Source of the DNA: Boudabousia marimammalium
GTDB taxonomy: Bacteria > Actinomycetota > Actinomycetes > Actinomycetales > Actinomycetaceae
Length of the DNA stretch: 64,000 nucleotides
Assembly (NCBI RefSeq): GCF_001936115.1
Contig: NZ_MPDM01000002.1
Coordinates: forward strand, 62,001 to 126,000
Direction: 5' to 3'
In this document: piece after piece, positions 46,798 through 56,356 of the stretch
Numbering within the stretch: the stretch's first letter is position 1
Layout of the letters: every line of letters starts with the position of its first letter
Made by a program: the position numbers and the translations under genes
Notes under the pieces: generated by a model
Told to the model about the DNA's origin: nothing
Database searches by the model: none
What the model saw: only the letters and a program-made list of their open reading frames with translations

Positions 46798-48477
46798 TCA
46801 GCCGGAAGTTGCCACCGCGGAAACATTGCGCCCCACCGGAATCCAATGCCGACCATCCAACTGGAACAGCACATTATCATCGGTTACCACATACAAACGA
46901 CGCGCCCCAATGGCAGCCACAAAAGCCCGAGACTTCGGATAAGCCGGCTCCTGAGAACGCAAACCACCCAAAGGCCAAGACAGAATCGAGGCCTCACCCG
47001 ACGCTTCGGAGCGCAACAAGATTGCAGCGGCAGTCGCAGAAGTCCACGCCGGCAAAATCAAAGAATCATGAGGTAGCGGCACAGAAGCAATCAGATCAAC
47101 AGAAACAGGTACACCCCTGTCGTCACGGTTAATCCGCACCAAATCCGCCGCCCGAGTATCCCCACCCCGGGTAGCAATCGCATGCACGCCGGCCGGGCTG
47201 ACCACAAAACTCAACAGCTGATCAGTCGTATAACTAACCGGAACGCGGACGCTCTCACCGCTTGCCCTCACGGCAGTCACAGCACCAGACTGCTTCGTGG
47301 GCACCCAAATCCAGTTCGCATAATCAATACTGGGGGCACCCACGTACTCCGCACTCAAAAGCTGCCGCGGTGACTGATTCTCAGAAATCGTCCAAAGCTC
47401 CCGCTCCGCATTCACAAAAGCTACCGGACTGCCCTTAATCGGACCGCGCGCCGGAGAACTAATCTCCAAATCCCCCGCTTTATCTGCAGACAGCAACACT
47501 GTGTCTCCACTCAAAGTACGCAGATTATTGTCTGATACCACCAAGACCTCAGTGCCGGAATAAGCAGGACCTGCCGGAGGTGAAACTGTCACTAGGTTAT
47601 CGTTCAAAGTAACTTTCACCGAGGTTACCGAAGGCAACTGGCTTAAGGTCGCAGAAATCTGCCACTGCAACAAAGATTGAGCCTCATCCGGTGGTGTCGC
47701 ATCTGGCACCTGAAGGTTAACTAAGGCTTGGCCATTTTCCACTGCAACAGTACGCGAAGGCAAAGAAGTGCCCGCTGGCAGCGCGGTCGCCACGGATGAA
47801 CCCAAGTCCGCGGAAGGGCCGTCCAAAAGATGCTGAGTCAGATAGGTGACCGTCTTAGACTTTGGTACCCAGCGTAAATCTGGAACCAAAATGGTTTTAT
47901 CCGGTGACAGATAGTAGATCGGCAACCGCTGATAGGAGGCATCAAAAGTCCCCTGAGAGATAGTAATACCTGCAGGTAGCTCCGAGATGCGCCACTCCCC
48001 TTCCTCGTCTTGAGCGAAGCTGAAGGTGCCAACCAGCTTCCCGCCCGGGGAACCAACCTGAAACTGCCCCGAAGCGTCAACCTGTCCAGTGGCGGCAATC
48101 GTCAGCTGGGCTTTCTCTTGGGTTTCGCTGAAACCAATTTCTGGGACCTGATCATTGCCGTAGATACGAATGCTGCGCTCAGGTTCCCAGCCGCGGCGCG
48201 CGGTAGAGAGCAGGTACTGACGAGCTGCTTCAAAGTCATTATTGGTCGCCCCCGCGCTACAAGCAGCCATGAAACCGCGCATAATATCCAGCTGGCTAGA
48301 GCCTTTTCGTGGTAACGGTGCAGTCTGCATCGAGCGCCCTTCTGGGGGCAGATCACCTTCAGAAACATGAACTGAGCCGGAGCTAGGAAGAGAGCCGCAG
48401 GCGGACAGTAGTAAGGTTCCAACTAGGGTAATCACCAGCGCAAAGGACTTGCGCCGAGAGGGACGCTGCGTTCTCAT
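46798..48477 (-). CDS. lpqB: lipoprotein LpqB of the MtrAB system
   Basis: This lipoprotein sits outside the membrane and modulates the sensor MtrB. The 559-residue product has a signal peptide ending in the lipobox LLSACGS (Cys at about 27). A GerMN-type domain follows (about 190-290, including LTQHLLDGPSADLGSSVATA then LPAGTSL), then a long beta-propeller region to the C-terminus. It overlaps mtrB by 4 bases and is in the standard mtrA-mtrB-lpqB order. Confidence 0.95.
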   Translation of the reverse strand: MRTQRPSRRKSFALVITLVGTLLLSACGSLPSSGSVHVSEGDLPPEGRSMQTAPLPRKGSSQLDIMRGFMAACSAGATNNDFEAARQYLLSTARRGWEPERSIRIYGNDQVPEIGFSETQEKAQLTIAATGQVDASGQFQVGSPGGKLVGTFSFAQDEEGEWRISELPAGITISQGTFDASYQRLPIYYLSPDKTILVPDLRWVPKSKTVTYLTQHLLDGPSADLGSSVATALPAGTSLPSRTVAVENGQALVNLQVPDATPPDEAQSLLQWQISATLSQLPSVTSVKVTLNDNLVTVSPPAGPAYSGTEVLVVSDNNLRTLSGDTVLLSADKAGDLEISSPARGPIKGSPVAFVNAERELWTISENQSPRQLLSAEYVGAPSIDYANWIWVPTKQSGAVTAVRASGESVRVPVSYTTDQLLSFVVSPAGVHAIATRGGDTRAADLVRINRDDRGVPVSVDLIASVPLPHDSLILPAWTSATAAAILLRSEASGEASILSWPLGGLRSQEPAYPKSRAFVAAIGARRLYVVTDDNVLFQLDGRHWIPVGRNVSAVATSG

Positions 48478-50273
48478 TCCGACTCCTCCGGTTCCTCATC
48501 ATCTAGCGGGTAGTCAGCCAAATAGTAATCAGGAAGCTGCACTGTGAGCTCAGGATTTTCCTCTTCGGTCGGGCCACCTGGGACGTCCTCAGGCCAGATT
48601 GACAAAGCTCGCATCCCCACAATTGCGCCGTGCCGAACCGGAATTGTCATCATAAAAGCCGACCCGACCCCGACCACGCCGTAAGCTTCAAGCAGGCCAT
48701 CATGGACGTTGACATCTTCCTTCGCGATGGCCAGTCCCAGGCCAGTTCCACCAGTGGTTCGTGCCCTTGCTGGGTCCGCGCGATAAAACCGATCGAAAAC
48801 CCGGTTCACCACTTCTGGGCTCATCCCAATACCAGCATCGAAGACACGGACAGAAACACAATCTAGCTGTTTAGCGATAGTAATGGTGACACGGGAGTGG
48901 TCTGCATGCTCGATAGCATTTACCAGCAGGTTACGAATCACGCGTTCAATACGGATCTCATCCATTTCGGCTCGCACCGGGCTTTGCGGGGCGTCGAGGG
49001 TGACTTCCACCCCAAGCTTCTGAGCGAGGGTATCCGCATTCTCGATGACTCTTTCCGTAACGGCAATAATGTCTTGATATTCAAAATCCGGTATGGTTGC
49101 CTGCGCGTCGTAGCGACTGATTTCCAGCAGATCAGCCAGCATCGTATCGAAACGATCAATTTGTTCGTGCAGGAGTTCAGCGGAGCGTTTCGCACCGGCA
49201 GGTAATGTGTCGCGCTGGTTGTAGATAACTTCTCCCGCCATCTTTATGGTGGTGAGCGGGGTACGTAGCTCATGTGAGACATCAGAAACGAACTGCTGCT
49301 GTAGTTTCGCCAGCTCATCATATTCGGCGATGGTGGTTTCTAGAGATTCAGCCATTCCGTTGAAGGAACGGCCCAAGACAGCCAGCTCGTCCTCTCCCTT
49401 GACCTCTACGCGAACCTGGAAGTCTCCTGAAGCTAGCTCCCGCGTAGCCTCAGCGGTACCACGCACGGGACCTAGCACACGGTAGATAATCAGCCAGACC
49501 AGCAAAGCCAAGACGAACAGCAAAACAATTGACCCACCAATCACGGTACGGAGCATAGTGTCCACTGTCCGGGCTTCAGATTGTAAGCTGTAGACTAGGT
49601 ACATTTCGTAGTCACCGGCAGTCGGTACCGTAATTCTTTGCCCAATCACAATGCCGGGAGATTTCAAACCGTCAGGGTTAGTGACTTCCACGGACTGCCA
49701 GAACTGACGGTTTTTGGTGTCCTTTTCCACCCGGGCACGGAGCTCAGTGGAAACCAGTTCAACTAAGGACCGATCTGGATCAATCACTTCGTTGATAGAG
49801 CTAATACTCTCCGTGCGCGGAGCCCGCAAGAGTAGAACACCTATGGCCCGCGCCCCCAAAGCATTGTTACGAGCAGAAGAGACAACGGATACGGCAAGTT
49901 GCTGAGCCTGATCAATAGTACTGATGGTAGCTTCAGAGAAACTCCGGTCAGCTACCGCGAAGCGAATCGCCGCGTCTGCTTCAACCTGGCTAACCCGCTC
50001 ATTGAAAACATCAGCCCGAATATGGCTGGAAATGAACACCGACAACCCGGAGACCATCAAGGCACCTAAAACCGTCAGCAGGATTGAGGTGCGCACCGGC
50101 AAAGAACGATTGAAAAGATTAACTATCGGGTTATGCCTTAGGAAGAATCTAATCCGCCTCCTGCCCTTCCTTTGAGAGCTCTGATTAAGGGGAGGATCCG
50201 CAGGAATCACACCAGATTTCTTGAATGCCTGCATCACATGCAGGGCACCAGTGGATGCCGGTGGTTCAGCCAT
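48474..50273 (-). CDS. mtrB: sensor histidine kinase MtrB
   Basis: This membrane kinase pairs with MtrA in control of cell division and cell-wall genes. The 599-residue product has transmembrane helices at about 59-80 and 235-257 and an extracytoplasmic domain between them. A HAMP linker (VRGTAEATRELASGDFQVRV) follows. The dimerisation domain has phospho-acceptor His334 in DVSHELRTPLTTIKMAGEVI, and the ATPase part has NLLVNAIEHADHS, FDAGIGMSPEVV and GGTGLGLAIAKEDV. An acidic tail (DDEEPEESE) ends it. It lies 12 bases after mtrA. Confidence 0.96.
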   Translation of the reverse strand: MAEPPASTGALHVMQAFKKSGVIPADPPLNQSSQRKGRRRIRFFLRHNPIVNLFNRSLPVRTSILLTVLGALMVSGLSVFISSHIRADVFNERVSQVEADAAIRFAVADRSFSEATISTIDQAQQLAVSVVSSARNNALGARAIGVLLLRAPRTESISSINEVIDPDRSLVELVSTELRARVEKDTKNRQFWQSVEVTNPDGLKSPGIVIGQRITVPTAGDYEMYLVYSLQSEARTVDTMLRTVIGGSIVLLFVLALLVWLIIYRVLGPVRGTAEATRELASGDFQVRVEVKGEDELAVLGRSFNGMAESLETTIAEYDELAKLQQQFVSDVSHELRTPLTTIKMAGEVIYNQRDTLPAGAKRSAELLHEQIDRFDTMLADLLEISRYDAQATIPDFEYQDIIAVTERVIENADTLAQKLGVEVTLDAPQSPVRAEMDEIRIERVIRNLLVNAIEHADHSRVTITIAKQLDCVSVRVFDAGIGMSPEVVNRVFDRFYRADPARARTTGGTGLGLAIAKEDVNVHDGLLEAYGVVGVGSAFMMTIPVRHGAIVGMRALSIWPEDVPGGPTEEENPELTVQLPDYYLADYPLDDEEPEESE

Positions 50274-50285
50274 AACAGCTAAAAC

Positions 50286-50966
50286 CTAGAGGCTGGCGCC
50301 GGAACGGTAGCCGATGCCGCGGACTGTCAAAATTACGGTCGGATTTTCCGGGTCGTGCTCAACCTTGGAGCGCAGGCGCTGGACATGTACGTTGACCAGA
50401 CGGGTATCTGCCGCATGACGGTAGCCCCAGACTTTCTCGAGCAGCTCATTGCGAGAGAATACCTTCCACGGCTCACGTGCCAAAGTAGCCAGCAAATCAA
50501 ATTCTAGTGGGGTCAAAGAAATTATTTCACCGTCACGGGTCACCTGATGCCCTGCCACGTCGATTGACAAATCCGCAATTGAGAGTTTCTCTGCCTGCGG
50601 CTCATCCGTACGACGCAAGCGAGCCCTTACTCGGGCCACTAGTTCCTTGGCCTTGAAAGGTTTCTGCACATAGTCATCAGCTCCTGCTTCTAAACCAGCC
50701 ACCACATCCATGGTGTCTGATTTTGCAGTGAGCATAACGATCGGGACATCAGATTCTTTCCGGATGCGACGGCAGATTTCGATGCCATCCATACCGGGTA
50801 GCATCACGTCCAACAAGATTAAATCTGGGTCAACGCGATGATAAGTATCGAGGGCACGAGCCCCATCAGCACAAAAAGATGCTTGGAAACCTTCGGATTC
50901 CAAAATGATACCAATCATCTCTGCCAAGGCGACATCGTCATCGATAACTAAAATACGTGCATTCAT
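50286..50966 (-). CDS. mtrA: DNA-binding response regulator MtrA
   Basis: This OmpR-type regulator is phosphorylated by MtrB and controls cell-wall hydrolases and replication-linked genes in actinobacteria. The 226-residue product has the receiver domain with acidic pocket DDD at 9-11, phospho-acceptor Asp53 in LILLDVMLPGMDG and conserved Lys in YVQKPFKAKELVAR. The winged-helix domain is LTPLEFDLLATLAREPWKVF..VNVHVQRLRSKVEHDPENP. It is the first gene of the mtrA-mtrB-lpqB unit. Confidence 0.97.
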   Translation of the reverse strand: MNARILVIDDDVALAEMIGIILESEGFQASFCADGARALDTYHRVDPDLILLDVMLPGMDGIEICRRIRKESDVPIVMLTAKSDTMDVVAGLEAGADDYVQKPFKAKELVARVRARLRRTDEPQAEKLSIADLSIDVAGHQVTRDGEIISLTPLEFDLLATLAREPWKVFSRNELLEKVWGYRHAADTRLVNVHVQRLRSKVEHDPENPTVILTVRGIGYRSGASL

Positions 50967-50978
50967 AGAGATAATAAT

Positions 50979-50994
50979 GACACGAAACTGTGTC
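50979..50994. promoter_or_regulatory. short inverted repeat upstream of mtrA
   Basis: GACAC and GTGTC (5-base arms, 6-base spacer) lie 13 bases upstream of the mtrA start, beside an AT-rich stretch (ATAATAAT). This may be an operator or chance; the arms are short. Confidence 0.25.
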
Positions 50995-51094
50995 CAACAT
51001 CCGATTATTAGTCGGCGCGTAACGCCTTTTGACCGTCTAAACTGCTTTCAGAGACATATTTACGTCTTTGCAGATTAAGTTAAAGGAGCGCAGC

Positions 51095-52228
51095 ATGCCG
51101 GAACACAACCAAGCAGAAAATCCGTGGAACTGGGGAAGCTCTGAAGCAGACAACGCTTCGCCAACCCCCGACACGCCCAGCCCTGCCTCGGGGACCCCAG
51201 CCAGCTCTTATGCCCCCGACGGTGCCCCACAGTACACTCCGGCCCCGAATTTCAGCCAAAATCAGGCTAACCAACAGCCGGGAATCATTCCACTGCGCCC
51301 GCTTACTATCTCTGATTTACTAGAAGGCTCTTTTGCTGCTGTCCGTTCCAATCCGGGAGTCATGTTCGGCCTCTCCGTAATTGTGATGAGCATCGTGGCA
51401 GTCATCTCCGGTCTCGCTAACTTGTGGAGTCCGCTTGATGACGTCTTTGCAAATCTTGAGAATAACCCGAACATGAGCGACGATGAGGCCATCGAAGCCC
51501 TAGCTGAAATGTTTACTTCAATGACCACAAGCTTGGTTGGTCCCGCCATTTTAGAATTCTTCGCTGTCATTATTCTGACCGGTCTACTCACGTATGCGGT
51601 ATCTCGCGCAGTAATTGGTAAAGTTACCTCACTGTCTGCAACTTGGAGCAACACGAAAGGCCGTGTTCTCCCGCTAATCGGACTAACCATCCTCACCTCG
51701 ATTTTGACTTTTGTTGTTGCTGCAGTAGTGTCTCTCATTTTCTCTATCCCGCTGATTCTGCTGGCATTCTCAAACCCCGAGGATGCCCTCAGCGGCATCG
51801 CTGGTGCTACCGCGCTGTTGATCGCAGGTATTTTCGTTGCGTTTGCCGCGCTGGCTTACATCAGTGTGAAGCTTTTGGTGGCCCCAATCGTCCTAGTTCT
51901 TGAAGGTGCCGGCCCGATTGAATCGATTAAGCGTTCTTGGAAGCTCACGAAGGGTTTCTTCTGGCCCACACTGGGTCGCATGATTTTGATTGGCATTATC
52001 GTAAGCATAATCGGCCAGGTCCTTGGCCTGATTGTTTCCGTTCCTGTGACTTTGGGATTTGCCACTCAGCCGGGCCTCGCACTCGCGTTGAGCGCATCCG
52101 TCGGAATCTTAGTGTCTGGTTTGATTCTGCCCGTTCAAGCCGCCTATAACTCCCTCATTTACGTCGATCTACGAATCCGTAAAGAAGGCTTGGCAACAAG
52201 CTTGCTCCAAGAATCTGCCAACAGGTAG
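51095..52228 (+). CDS. YciC/GDPD-membrane-domain-like polytopic protein
   Basis: The 377-residue protein begins with a Pro/Ser/Ala-rich cytoplasmic tail of about 70 residues. The conserved PLRPLTISDLLEGSFAAVRSN segment, which marks this actinobacterial family, leads into six transmembrane helices. It resembles the membrane domain found beside glycerophosphodiesterases (GDPD_2/YciC-like), but it has no catalytic domain. The ATG at 51095 has AAAGGAG upstream; an in-frame start nine codons earlier lacks one. It is the first gene of the DUF4129-DUF4350-MoxR-DUF58 operon. Confidence 0.75.
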   Translation: MPEHNQAENPWNWGSSEADNASPTPDTPSPASGTPASSYAPDGAPQYTPAPNFSQNQANQQPGIIPLRPLTISDLLEGSFAAVRSNPGVMFGLSVIVMSIVAVISGLANLWSPLDDVFANLENNPNMSDDEAIEALAEMFTSMTTSLVGPAILEFFAVIILTGLLTYAVSRAVIGKVTSLSATWSNTKGRVLPLIGLTILTSILTFVVAAVVSLIFSIPLILLAFSNPEDALSGIAGATALLIAGIFVAFAALAYISVKLLVAPIVLVLEGAGPIESIKRSWKLTKGFFWPTLGRMILIGIIVSIIGQVLGLIVSVPVTLGFATQPGLALALSASVGILVSGLILPVQAAYNSLIYVDLRIRKEGLATSLLQESANR

Positions 52229-52234
52229 CCAACC

Positions 52235-52855
52235 GTGATCTGGAGAGCAGAGCTGACTCCTGACGGCCCAACTGCAAGAGATTGGGCCGAGGAAGAGCTG
52301 TCTCGGCTAGGCTATAGATCAGCGGAGAACCCGCTAGCAAAATGGATCGCTCGCTTCTTCAAGTGGCTGTTTGGATTCTTCGATTTCGGAGCCACCGATG
52401 GGGATATCCCTTGGCCGCTAGTCGCTCTAGCCATCACAGTGGGCTTAGTAATTATCACGGCTCTTCTGTCACGGCCTTACCTGTTGAAACGTAGCAAGCA
52501 GAAGCTGGCTGTATTTGATGAGCAGGTCACCCGTAAGGAGCTAGAAAAACTCCTCAAAGAACAGATCACGAAGTCAGATTGGACTCAGGCTGTAATCACG
52601 CAGTTTAGGATTATGGTAAAAGCTCTTGACTATCAGGGAGTCTTAGTTGAATCACCTGGTCTCACTGCCTTAGAAGTCTCTCAGATATGTGCCGATCAGG
52701 AGCCTCTCTTGGCCGGACCTCTGTTGAAAGCCGCCACCACTTTTAATAATGTGCGCTACGGAGAGCAGACGGCAAGCGAAGCTGATTTTAGAGAGCTTCA
52801 AGAAACCAGCAAAATGATAGAAGCGAAGTCGATTGCGGCGAAGGAGGAGAAATGA
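52235..52855 (+). CDS. DUF4129 domain membrane protein
   Basis: The 206-residue protein has a conserved N-terminal motif (DGPTARDWAEEELSRLGYRS), one clear transmembrane helix (about 66-87) and a cytoplasmic C-terminal DUF4129 part rich in charged helices. It starts at GTG 6 bases after the previous gene and overlaps the next by 4 bases (ATGA). DUF4129 proteins occur with MoxR ATPases and DUF58 proteins; their function is unknown. Confidence 0.8.
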   Translation: MIWRAELTPDGPTARDWAEEELSRLGYRSAENPLAKWIARFFKWLFGFFDFGATDGDIPWPLVALAITVGLVIITALLSRPYLLKRSKQKLAVFDEQVTRKELEKLLKEQITKSDWTQAVITQFRIMVKALDYQGVLVESPGLTALEVSQICADQEPLLAGPLLKAATTFNNVRYGEQTASEADFRELQETSKMIEAKSIAAKEEK

Positions 52856-53982
52856 CCTCTTCCGCTCCGCAAACTGAACGCACTGGTTTTTGGAAGGCTT
52901 ACCGGGCCCGGATTATTCTGATTACGGCAATCCTTTTGATATTGGCTCTGCTATCTGTAGTAATCTACTTCGCTCCAAACCGCGAAGCACACTCGATTGA
53001 TAGCTACCGCCCCGATGGTAGTGCCGCAGTTGCAAATATTGCCGCCAATCATGGAATGAGCTTCAAACAGGCAGAAACTCCCCAAGCGGCTCTCCGTCTG
53101 GCTCAAGACACAAACCATACCGTGGTTTTACTCAACCCCGAACTGCTACGTCCCGAAGTGGCTGAAGAGGTTAACAAGCTCAGCAACCCAGTGGTCATCA
53201 TTGCGCATACCGATCTCAGGATGGATAGGCTGGGCTTCAGAATGGAACCAATTGCTAATGGGATGACGCTCAATCCTGACTGCTTAGCTCCGGTAGCTAG
53301 AGCCGGACAGATTACGAGCTCCCTATTCGGTGTGGTGGCAGAAACGGGAGACGAGGGTTGTTATCCTGCACAATCTACTAGTACCTGGGTTCACCGTCCG
53401 GCCAATGAAACTCGCGGCGATCGCTACGTCATTGTTGGAGTTTCGCGATTGGAAAATCAGCATCTTGCTGAGCGGGGAAATGCCTCTCTGCTTTTGTCTA
53501 CCATTGGCGCTCACAGCGACAATGTGATTTGGTGGCTGGGCAACACAGACCCTTTGGAACTTCCTGTGGATAAGCAAACCCCTCCTTATTTGAATGAAGT
53601 TTTGGGTCTCCTTCTGGTTCTGTTCCTGGTTTCAGCTTTCGTGTACGGACGTAAATTTGGGCCTCTGGTTCCTGAAGAGCTTCCGGTAGTGGTCCCTTCC
53701 TTGGAGACAGTTCGAGGGCGCGCTAGTTTGTACCGTCGCTCGCGAGACTACGAACATATGGCACAGAGTATGAGAGCTTGGACTTTAAGCCGGATATCTT
53801 CTCAAATCGGCATCTCACAGACTTCCAGCCGACCGGAGGTTTTGCAGGCGGTAGCAAAAGCCACCGGACGGCCCGAAAGTGAAATAGACTCAATCCTGTA
53901 CGGGAACCATCCGAAGACTTTACAAGACTTAAACACTTTGAATAAACAACTCAACCAGCTTGAAAGCGAGGCTACTAAATGA
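52852..53982 (+). CDS. DUF4350 domain membrane protein
   Basis: The 376-residue protein has a helix at about 17-40 and an extracytoplasmic DUF4350 domain in which SYRPDGSAAVANIAANHGMS and TVVLLNPELL give a Rossmann-like, GATase-like fold. A second helix at about 250-270 and a cytoplasmic tail (RSRDYEHMAQSMRAWTLSRI) follow. The domain sits outside the membrane between two helices. It overlaps moxR by 4 bases. No enzymatic residues can be assigned. Confidence 0.82.
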   Translation: MTSSAPQTERTGFWKAYRARIILITAILLILALLSVVIYFAPNREAHSIDSYRPDGSAAVANIAANHGMSFKQAETPQAALRLAQDTNHTVVLLNPELLRPEVAEEVNKLSNPVVIIAHTDLRMDRLGFRMEPIANGMTLNPDCLAPVARAGQITSSLFGVVAETGDEGCYPAQSTSTWVHRPANETRGDRYVIVGVSRLENQHLAERGNASLLLSTIGAHSDNVIWWLGNTDPLELPVDKQTPPYLNEVLGLLLVLFLVSAFVYGRKFGPLVPEELPVVVPSLETVRGRASLYRRSRDYEHMAQSMRAWTLSRISSQIGISQTSSRPEVLQAVAKATGRPESEIDSILYGNHPKTLQDLNTLNKQLNQLESEATK

Positions 53983-55007
53983 GTGAGGCCACCCCGATTA
54001 ACACGACCGGCGCTGAAGGAATCCCCTCCCGCAGATCCGTCGAGGGAGCTAGCCCTTCCTCAGCCAGCCGCAATTCCTTGGTCAAGCTGCGTGGTGAGAT
54101 TTCAAAAGCTGTTGTCGGCCAAGATGCAGTGGTTTCTGGCATTGCTGTTGCACTAATTGCCGGTGGACATGTGCTGCTGGAGGGTGTACCTGGCACAGCA
54201 AAGACACTGTTGGTGCGCACCCTCGGCCATGCCCTCGATCTGGAAATGAAACGCGTCCAGTTCACCCCGGACCTGATGCCTGCCGACATCACTGGCTCTT
54301 TGGTGTATGACTCCAAGGTGGCTGATTTCAAGTTCCGTCCCGGACCGATTTTCACTAATCTCCTGTTGGCTGACGAAATCAACCGCACCCCTCCAAAGAC
54401 ACAATCCGCCCTGTTGGAAGCTATGGAAGAGCAACAGGTGACAGTAGATGCAGTTACCCGCAAACTCCCCTCGCCTTTTATGGTCTTGGCCACTCAGAAC
54501 CCAATTGAACAAGAAGGAACCTATCCGCTTCCTGAAGCTCAGTTGGACCGTTTCCTATTCCACCTGAATTTTGAGTTGCCATCCCGAGATGAAGAGATTG
54601 ACGTGCTTTCACGTCACGCACACGGATTCAATCCACGCGATTTGAACTCGGTTGGGGTACAGACCGTGACTACCGCTGAGGAGCTTTTGCAGGCCCGACT
54701 AGAGGCCGCAAATCTGGAAGTGAATCAGGCGGTCCTCACCTACATTGTAGATTTGGTTCGCGCTACCCGTAGCCATCCTGCTATCAGTCGCGGAGTTTCT
54801 CCCCGTGGCGCGACGGCTCTGCTAGCTGCGGCACGCGCTTGGGCGTGGCTGTCTGGTCGCTCATACGTCATCCCTGATGATGTAAAGATTTTGGCTCTGC
54901 CTGCCATGCGCCACCGAATCGCTTTGAAACCAGAAGCTCAGCTAGAGGGTTTAACCGCCCCACAGTTGCTGAACAATATCCTCGCTGCCGTGCCGGTGCC
55001 ACGCTGA
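53979..55007 (+). CDS. MoxR-family AAA+ ATPase
   Basis: The 342-residue protein is a MoxR chaperone-type ATPase. It has Walker A GVPGTAKTLLVRTL (about 70-83), Walker B LLLADEINRTPPKTQSALLE, sensor 1 VLATQNPIEQEGTYPLPEAQ, the Arg finger region LDRFLFHL and a C-terminal lid with HPAISRGVSPRGATALLAAA. MoxR ATPases are thought to help assemble or activate partner proteins. Partners are probably the DUF58 protein next to it and membrane proteins of this operon. Confidence 0.93.
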   Translation: MSEATPINTTGAEGIPSRRSVEGASPSSASRNSLVKLRGEISKAVVGQDAVVSGIAVALIAGGHVLLEGVPGTAKTLLVRTLGHALDLEMKRVQFTPDLMPADITGSLVYDSKVADFKFRPGPIFTNLLLADEINRTPPKTQSALLEAMEEQQVTVDAVTRKLPSPFMVLATQNPIEQEGTYPLPEAQLDRFLFHLNFELPSRDEEIDVLSRHAHGFNPRDLNSVGVQTVTTAEELLQARLEAANLEVNQAVLTYIVDLVRATRSHPAISRGVSPRGATALLAAARAWAWLSGRSYVIPDDVKILALPAMRHRIALKPEAQLEGLTAPQLLNNILAAVPVPR

Positions 55008-55008
55008 C

Positions 55009-56301
55009 ATGTATCTCACTCCGCTCGCTATTTTGTACACGGCTTTGGGTCTCATCCCACTGCTGTTAGTCCCCTCTGTCTGGACGCTGATCGTGTGGAT
55101 TGTGGTGGGCGGTGTGCTGGTGCTGGTGGACTTGTGGTTAGCGCACAGTCCTCAGCTACTCACGGTGGAACGCACTACTTCACAGTCGACTAGGTTGGAC
55201 AGTCCCGCGCGGTCCACTTTGACACTACGTAACCCTACCGGTGAGAAATACCGGGGCCAAGTCAGAGACGCCTGGCCACCCTCAGCGCAGGCAAATCATC
55301 CAGTCCATAGTTTCCACTTGGATGCGCAGGATGGTTCACGAGTCGTGACCGAGCTGCTTCCTTCCCGACGTGGGACCGTAACGGCCGGACCGATAACGAT
55401 TCGGTCCCGTGGTCCTTTAGGCTTAGCCGGACGCCAGGTCTCTTTGGTCAGCCCGGCTCAAGTGCTGGTCCTGCCGCCTTTCTACGCACGCCGCCATTTG
55501 CCTTCACGCTTGCAACGTCTCAACCAGATTAATGGCTCTACCCCGCTGATTAATCGCGGTGCTGGTAGCGAGTTTGATTCTTTGAGAGAATACGTTCGCG
55601 GCGACGATATCCGTGACATTGACTGGCGTGCAACGGCCCGCTCACGCGACCTGATGGTTCGCACCTGGCGCCCCGAACGAGACCAAGATGTCATCATTAT
55701 TAATGACTCTTCCCGAAATTCGGCTCCACGAATCGATGGTTTCCCTCGTTTGGAGGCACAGATAGAGACCGCTCTTCTGCTGGCCGCTTTGAGCTCCCAT
55801 GCTGGAGATAAGGTACATTACCTTGATGTGGAGTCCTCAGTCAGGGCCCGCGTTACCGGTGTTGGGGCCAAGCAGATTGTTCATGCTATTGCTGTGCCAG
55901 CCGCGTCGATTGATGCGACTCTGGGGGAGATCAACTGGAATCTCATCCCGCATGAGGTCAGCAGATTGACCAGCCATTCAGCTTTGGTCGTGATTTTGAC
56001 TTCGGTTGATTCCACGTCTTTAGACTCTGGACTCATGCAGGCTGTGGTTCAGCTAACTGAGCGCCATAAAGTGATTTTAGCTTCGGCCGTCGACACTAAA
56101 CTCAAGCAAATGGCCCTAGGAGAAGATCCTGAGACTGACCTGTACGAGTCAGCTGCAGCGCAAATTACTTTGCTCAATAGCCAGGGAGTAAAAACCGAGT
56201 TCGCTTCCTTAGGTGCATACCTAGTAGAGGGGTCGGCTGAGGAGCTCCCCCCTCTCGTGGCAGATAAGTATCTGTTGCTGAAATCTATGGGGGCACTATA
56301 G
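55009..56301 (+). CDS. DUF58 domain membrane protein
   Basis: The 430-residue protein has two closely spaced helices near the N-terminus (about 5-45), a beta-rich extracytoplasmic or membrane-proximal domain, and the DUF58 signature EFDSLREYVRGDDIRDIDWR (about 184-203). A vWA-like region with IIINDSSRN follows, which retains part of a metal site (DxS). It begins one base after the MoxR stop, and the MoxR/DUF58 pair is a common module. It converges with spoIIM. Confidence 0.9.
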   Translation: MYLTPLAILYTALGLIPLLLVPSVWTLIVWIVVGGVLVLVDLWLAHSPQLLTVERTTSQSTRLDSPARSTLTLRNPTGEKYRGQVRDAWPPSAQANHPVHSFHLDAQDGSRVVTELLPSRRGTVTAGPITIRSRGPLGLAGRQVSLVSPAQVLVLPPFYARRHLPSRLQRLNQINGSTPLINRGAGSEFDSLREYVRGDDIRDIDWRATARSRDLMVRTWRPERDQDVIIINDSSRNSAPRIDGFPRLEAQIETALLLAALSSHAGDKVHYLDVESSVRARVTGVGAKQIVHAIAVPAASIDATLGEINWNLIPHEVSRLTSHSALVVILTSVDSTSLDSGLMQAVVQLTERHKVILASAVDTKLKQMALGEDPETDLYESAAAQITLLNSQGVKTEFASLGAYLVEGSAEELPPLVADKYLLLKSMGAL

Positions 56302-56356
56302 ACCTAAGCCCGGGTGGAATAGGGACAGTAATAGTCTGACCCGAATCTGATGGCTT

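Noticed and set aside
51262-51798. 178-codon minus-strand open frame in the YciC-like gene
   Set aside because: It is antisense to a well-supported membrane protein and low in complexity.
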